DNA of 64,000 nt from Sphingomonas sp. (GTDB lineage Bacteria > Pseudomonadota > Alphaproteobacteria > Sphingomonadales > Sphingomonadaceae). Below the pieces are notes generated by a model, which was given only the letters and a program-made list of their open reading frames with translations, made no database searches and had not been told where the DNA came from. Positions 60,955-64,000 of the stretch are shown here, piece by piece; positions within the stretch are counted from its first letter, which is position 1; every line of letters begins with the position of its first letter. The position numbers and the translations under genes were made by a program. The DNA lies in the NCBI GenBank assembly GCA_017849555.1, contig JAFIGU010000040.1, forward strand, positions 119,621 through 183,620, read 5' to 3'.

Positions 60955-63264
60955 ATGCGGTTTTCGCGCGCGATGTTGCTTGGCTTTTCGGCCGCCGCGG
61001 CGCTGTGCCCGGCGCTGGCCCGGGCGCAGGAACAGGCACCCCCGCCCACCGATCAGACGAGCCGCGCGCCTACCGGGCTGGGCGATGTCGTCGTCACCGC
61101 GCGGCGTACCGAGGAAAGGCTGCAGGACGTTCCCGCCGCGGTCACCGGCTATAACGAGGCGCAGATCGCCGCGCTCGACATCAAGAGCTTCGCCGATATC
61201 GGCAAGACCGTCCCCAATCTCGACGTCCAGCGACAGTTCGGCTCGGCCAGTGCGCCGCAATTCTATCTGCGCGGCATCTCCACCGGTTCGCTCAAGTTCG
61301 AGAGCGATGCGGGGATCGGGCTCTATATCGACGGCGTCTATCTCGGCCGCCCCGCCGGCACCGCGTTCGATCTTGCCGATATCGAGCGCGTCGAGGTATT
61401 GCGCGGCCCGCAGGGCACCTTGTTCGGCCGCAATTCGACCGGCGGCGCGATCAATTACATCACCGCCGCGCCGACCGGGACGTTCGGCATCAGGGCCGAG
61501 GCGACGGTCGGCAATTTCGATCGTTACGGCGGCAAGATCACGGTCAACCTGCCCGCGCTCGGCCCGCTCTCGGTCCGCGTCAGCTACCTCCACGATCAGC
61601 ATGACGGCTATGTCCGTAACCTGACCCCGGGGCGCAGCTACAATTTCGCCGCGCCATTCGGCACGATCCGCTCGGCCGACAGCTTCGGCGCGGAGAATAC
61701 CGATGCGGTCGGCGTCGCGGCGCGGCTCGATCTCGGGCGCTTCGTCGCCGATTACAAATTCGATTATACCGATAAGGTCAGCACCCAGCTCGGCCAGCAA
61801 TTGCTCGGCTTCGATCCGAGCTTCGCCGCCACCGCCGGCGCGATCTATCGCGGCGCAAGCGTCGTCATCCCGCCCTCGACCAGGCGGCAGGATGCGTTGC
61901 CGCTCGATTTCACCACCCCGTCGCGGCTGCGCATCCAGGGCCACAGCCTGACGCTGCGCTACGATGTGACCGACGATATCTCGATCAAGAGCATCACCGC
62001 CTATCGCAAGCTCGACGAGTTCGTCGGCGGCAACGATATCGACGGCGCGGCTTTGGTCGATCCGTTCACCGGCACGGGGCGGCCGTTCACCGTGATCAGC
62101 AGCGTCGAGGATCGCCACCAGAACCAATGGAGCGAGGAAGTGCAATTGCTCGGCAAGACCGGGCGGTTCGACTGGATCCTCGGTGGCTTCTGGTTCCGCG
62201 AGGTGGGGCGCGACGACAATCCGGTGTTTCTCGGCGATCTGTTTCCGACCGACGGCACGATCGTCCCCAGCCAGGGGCCCGGCACCGGGACGACGACCAG
62301 CCTGTTCGGGGTGCCGAGCGACTATCTCGCGGGATCGAACGTCGCGGTGCGCAACAAGTCGATCGCGGGGTACGGCCACCTCGCCTACAAGACCGATCAT
62401 ATCGAGCTGGTTGGCGGGTTCCGCTACACCAAGGACGACCGGCTGGAGAGGATCATCGCCGGCGGGCTGCGGCCCTTCGCGATCCCCGCCGCCACCTTCA
62501 CCGCGTCGAGCGATCATTGGGATTTCGACGCGACCGCGACCTGGATCTTCAACCCCAATATGCGCGCCTATGCGCGGTTCGCGACCGGCTATCTTTCCGG
62601 CGGGGTGGTCGGCGGGATCCCGTTCAAGCCCGAGACGATGAACAGCTACGAAATCGGCTTCAAGGGCGACCTGATCGGGCGGACCTTGCGAATCAACGCG
62701 GCGCTGTTCCACGCCGATCGGCGCAACGTGCAGACGCTGGCGTTCACCGCCGCGGCGGGGACCTATATCATCTCCGCCCCCACGGCGCGCGAAAATGGCT
62801 TCGAGCTCGAGCTGACCGCGCTCCCCACCGCCGGGCTGACCTTCAACGCCTCGTTCGGCTATCTCGACAACAAATTGTCGCCCGATCCGGTCAACGGCCC
62901 GGTCAATTCGCTCGCACCGCGGTTCACCACCAGCGTCGGCGGCCAATATGATTTCGTGCATCTCTCCAACGGCAGCTATGCCTCGCTCCGCATCGACGGC
63001 TTCTTCCGCGACAAGAGGCTGAGCGATCCTTTGCCCAACAGCGCGACCGGCAATCTGACGACGTTGCCCTCGCGGTTCGACATCAACGCGCGGCTGTCGG
63101 TGTTCGACCTGCCGGTCGCGGGGACCAAGGTGAAGGTCAGCGCCTGGGTGCAGAATCTCACCGACAACAAGGCGCTGGAATTCGCGCGCAATCTGTCGAC
63201 CACGGTGATCGGCGTCTATCAGGTGCCGCGCACCTTCGGGCTGACTGCGGGGTTCGCGTTCTGA
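60955..63264 (+). CDS. TonB-dependent receptor
   Basis: Outer-membrane transporter of 769 residues. Signal peptide AMLLGFSAAAALCPALARA, then DVVVTARRTEERLQDVPAAVT, plug segments APQFYLRGISTGSLKFESDAGIGLYIDGVYLGR and VEVLRGPQGTLFGRNSTGGAIN, and a barrel ending FGLTAGFAF. GGGGAGAGG sits just before the ATG. It is closest in layout to the receptor at 48311 (same DVVVTA start, GLYIDGVYLGR versus GIYLDGVYIGR). Both may serve related ligands in this island. It is followed by a repeat and the convergent flavin monooxygenase gene. Confidence 0.93.
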   Translation: MRFSRAMLLGFSAAAALCPALARAQEQAPPPTDQTSRAPTGLGDVVVTARRTEERLQDVPAAVTGYNEAQIAALDIKSFADIGKTVPNLDVQRQFGSASAPQFYLRGISTGSLKFESDAGIGLYIDGVYLGRPAGTAFDLADIERVEVLRGPQGTLFGRNSTGGAINYITAAPTGTFGIRAEATVGNFDRYGGKITVNLPALGPLSVRVSYLHDQHDGYVRNLTPGRSYNFAAPFGTIRSADSFGAENTDAVGVAARLDLGRFVADYKFDYTDKVSTQLGQQLLGFDPSFAATAGAIYRGASVVIPPSTRRQDALPLDFTTPSRLRIQGHSLTLRYDVTDDISIKSITAYRKLDEFVGGNDIDGAALVDPFTGTGRPFTVISSVEDRHQNQWSEEVQLLGKTGRFDWILGGFWFREVGRDDNPVFLGDLFPTDGTIVPSQGPGTGTTTSLFGVPSDYLAGSNVAVRNKSIAGYGHLAYKTDHIELVGGFRYTKDDRLERIIAGGLRPFAIPAATFTASSDHWDFDATATWIFNPNMRAYARFATGYLSGGVVGGIPFKPETMNSYEIGFKGDLIGRTLRINAALFHADRRNVQTLAFTAAAGTYIISAPTARENGFELELTALPTAGLTFNASFGYLDNKLSPDPVNGPVNSLAPRFTTSVGGQYDFVHLSNGSYASLRIDGFFRDKRLSDPLPNSATGNLTTLPSRFDINARLSVFDLPVAGTKVKVSAWVQNLTDNKALEFARNLSTTVIGVYQVPRTFGLTAGFAF

Positions 63265-63267
63265 ATC

Positions 63268-63291
63268 GTGTCCCCGCGAAGGCGGGGACAC
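63268..63291. repeat. GTCCCCGCGAAGGCGGGGAC palindrome
   Basis: Perfect 24-base inverted repeat in the 39-base gap between two convergent genes. Confidence 0.88.
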
Positions 63292-63303
63292 ATATGCCTG
63301 GGT

Positions 63304-64000
63304 TTATTTCCCCCGGAAGTGCGGGATGACCTTTTCGCCGATGTTGCGGATCGTCTCCATGATCGCGGCGTGCGGCACGCCGCCCATCTGGAACAGGAAC
63401 AGGATCTCGTCGGCGCCCGAGTCGAACAACCGCTGGACATAGCGGATGCAATCCTCGGGCGTGCCATAAGCATCCTGCGCGACGGTGTAATTGCTCGTCA
63501 CCTCGTCGCCGACCGGGATTTTCTCTTCCGAGAGATAGGCGACCACCGCCTCCTTCTCCTGCTGGAGGATCGCCGCCTGCTGATCGCCGGTCAGCTCCTC
63601 ATCGATCGTCGGCTTCGGCCCGCCCTGATACCAATGCGCGATCGCCTCGGCGAAGAAACGCTGGCCGCGCAACCCGATCCGCCGCGCCTTCTCGCGATCG
63701 TCGAGCACCACCGAGGCGCATAAGGCCGCGAGATGCTCGGTCGGGCGGAAGCCGACCTGATCCCTCGCCGCGCGGGTGCGGAATGCCTCGCGGTAGATCG
63801 CATTCTTCTTGGCGATCTCATCGGGTCCGGAGAAGCCCAGCACCAAAGCGCCGATGCCACGCGAACCGGCGGCGACGAGCGTCGCCTCGCGGGTGCAGGC
63901 CATATAGATCGGCGGGTGCGGGTTCTGGAACGGCTTGGGGTGGATCGGGCGGCGCGGGATCTTGATGTAGGTGCCTTCGTGCTCGATCTCGTCCTGCACC
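63304..64000 (-). CDS. LLM-class flavin-dependent monooxygenase (5' end outside window)
   Basis: The C-terminal 232 residues of a bacterial luciferase-like oxidoreductase. Typical segments are GTYIKIPRRPIHPKPFQNPHPPIYMA, ATLVAAGSRGIGALVLGFSG, YGTPEDCIRYVQRLFDSGADEILFLFQMGGVPH and the end ETIRNIGEKVIPHF. Members use reduced flavin and oxygen for Baeyer-Villiger or oxidative cleavage reactions, or act on alkanes and amines. The gene continues past the right edge, so the start and total length are unknown. It may belong to the same catabolic island. Confidence 0.88.
   Translation of the reverse strand, partial: VQDEIEHEGTYIKIPRRPIHPKPFQNPHPPIYMACTREATLVAAGSRGIGALVLGFSGPDEIAKKNAIYREAFRTRAARDQVGFRPTEHLAALCASVVLDDREKARRIGLRGQRFFAEAIAHWYQGGPKPTIDEELTGDQQAAILQQEKEAVVAYLSEEKIPVGDEVTSNYTVAQDAYGTPEDCIRYVQRLFDSGADEILFLFQMGGVPHAAIMETIRNIGEKVIPHFRGK

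Noticed and set aside
60865-63291. An 808-residue frame antisense to the last receptor
   Set aside because: Shadow of the receptor gene. Low-complexity charged composition, no domain.
1-64000. CRISPR array, tRNA, rRNA, transposase or phage genes
   Set aside because: No regularly spaced repeats, no cloverleaf with a T-loop motif, and no transposase or integrase signature were seen on either strand.

Overview
The window looks like a chromosomal segment of a Sphingomonas-type alphaproteobacterium (order Sphingomonadales). I infer this from the high GC content, four TonB-dependent receptors in 64 kb, many small NTF2/SnoaL-like and short-chain dehydrogenase genes, and dispersed palindromic repeats whose translation (PVEAL...FDKLRANG) is common in sphingomonad genomes. 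No rRNA, tRNA, CRISPR array, transposase or phage gene was recognised.

Layout. 1-10.8 kb is mostly housekeeping: an MlaA-type lipoprotein cut by the left edge, an AraC regulator with a secreted alpha/beta hydrolase, a crotonase, a methyltransferase, a VapBC-type toxin-antitoxin pair, TrhO, a SleB-type cell wall hydrolase, an L,D-transpeptidase, two small conserved proteins, a Crp/Fnr regulator and an NADPH-dependent FMN reductase. 10.9-17.0 kb is a heavy-metal RND efflux operon (His-rich small protein, CzcC, CzcB, CzcA). The CzcB signal region carries an in-frame palindromic repeat. 17-22.3 kb holds a thiolase, a GAF protein and two exopeptidase genes (M20, M28).

22.4-31 kb is a compact operon: RpiR regulator, divergent TonB-dependent receptor, D-glutamate-deacylase-like amidohydrolase, DgcN (DUF1611), serine hydrolase and erythromycin-esterase-like protein. 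The last genes overlap each other. I read it as uptake and dismantling of a D-glutamate or N-acyl-D-amino-acid containing ligand. 31-36 kb has a TetR regulator, a second receptor and a DbpA-like RNA helicase bracketed by repeats. 36.4-40.4 kb is one 1334-residue gene for a Pls/PosA-type single-module amino-acid polymerase, related to epsilon-poly-lysine synthetase.

40.6-64 kb is an accessory oxidative-catabolism island. It contains a Coq4-like protein, an N-acyl-D-amino-acid deacylase family enzyme, two HTH regulators with similar layout, a phosphoesterase, a P450 with its own 2Fe-2S ferredoxin, four NTF2-like proteins, an old-yellow-enzyme reductase, two SDRs, two MFS transporters, a LuxR-type regulator, two more receptors and an LLM flavin monooxygenase cut by the right edge. 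Two sets of shared promoter motifs, found by eye, tie parts of this island together. The substrate is unknown. Gene content suggests a hydrophobic polycyclic or terpenoid-like compound that is imported, oxidised and isomerised.
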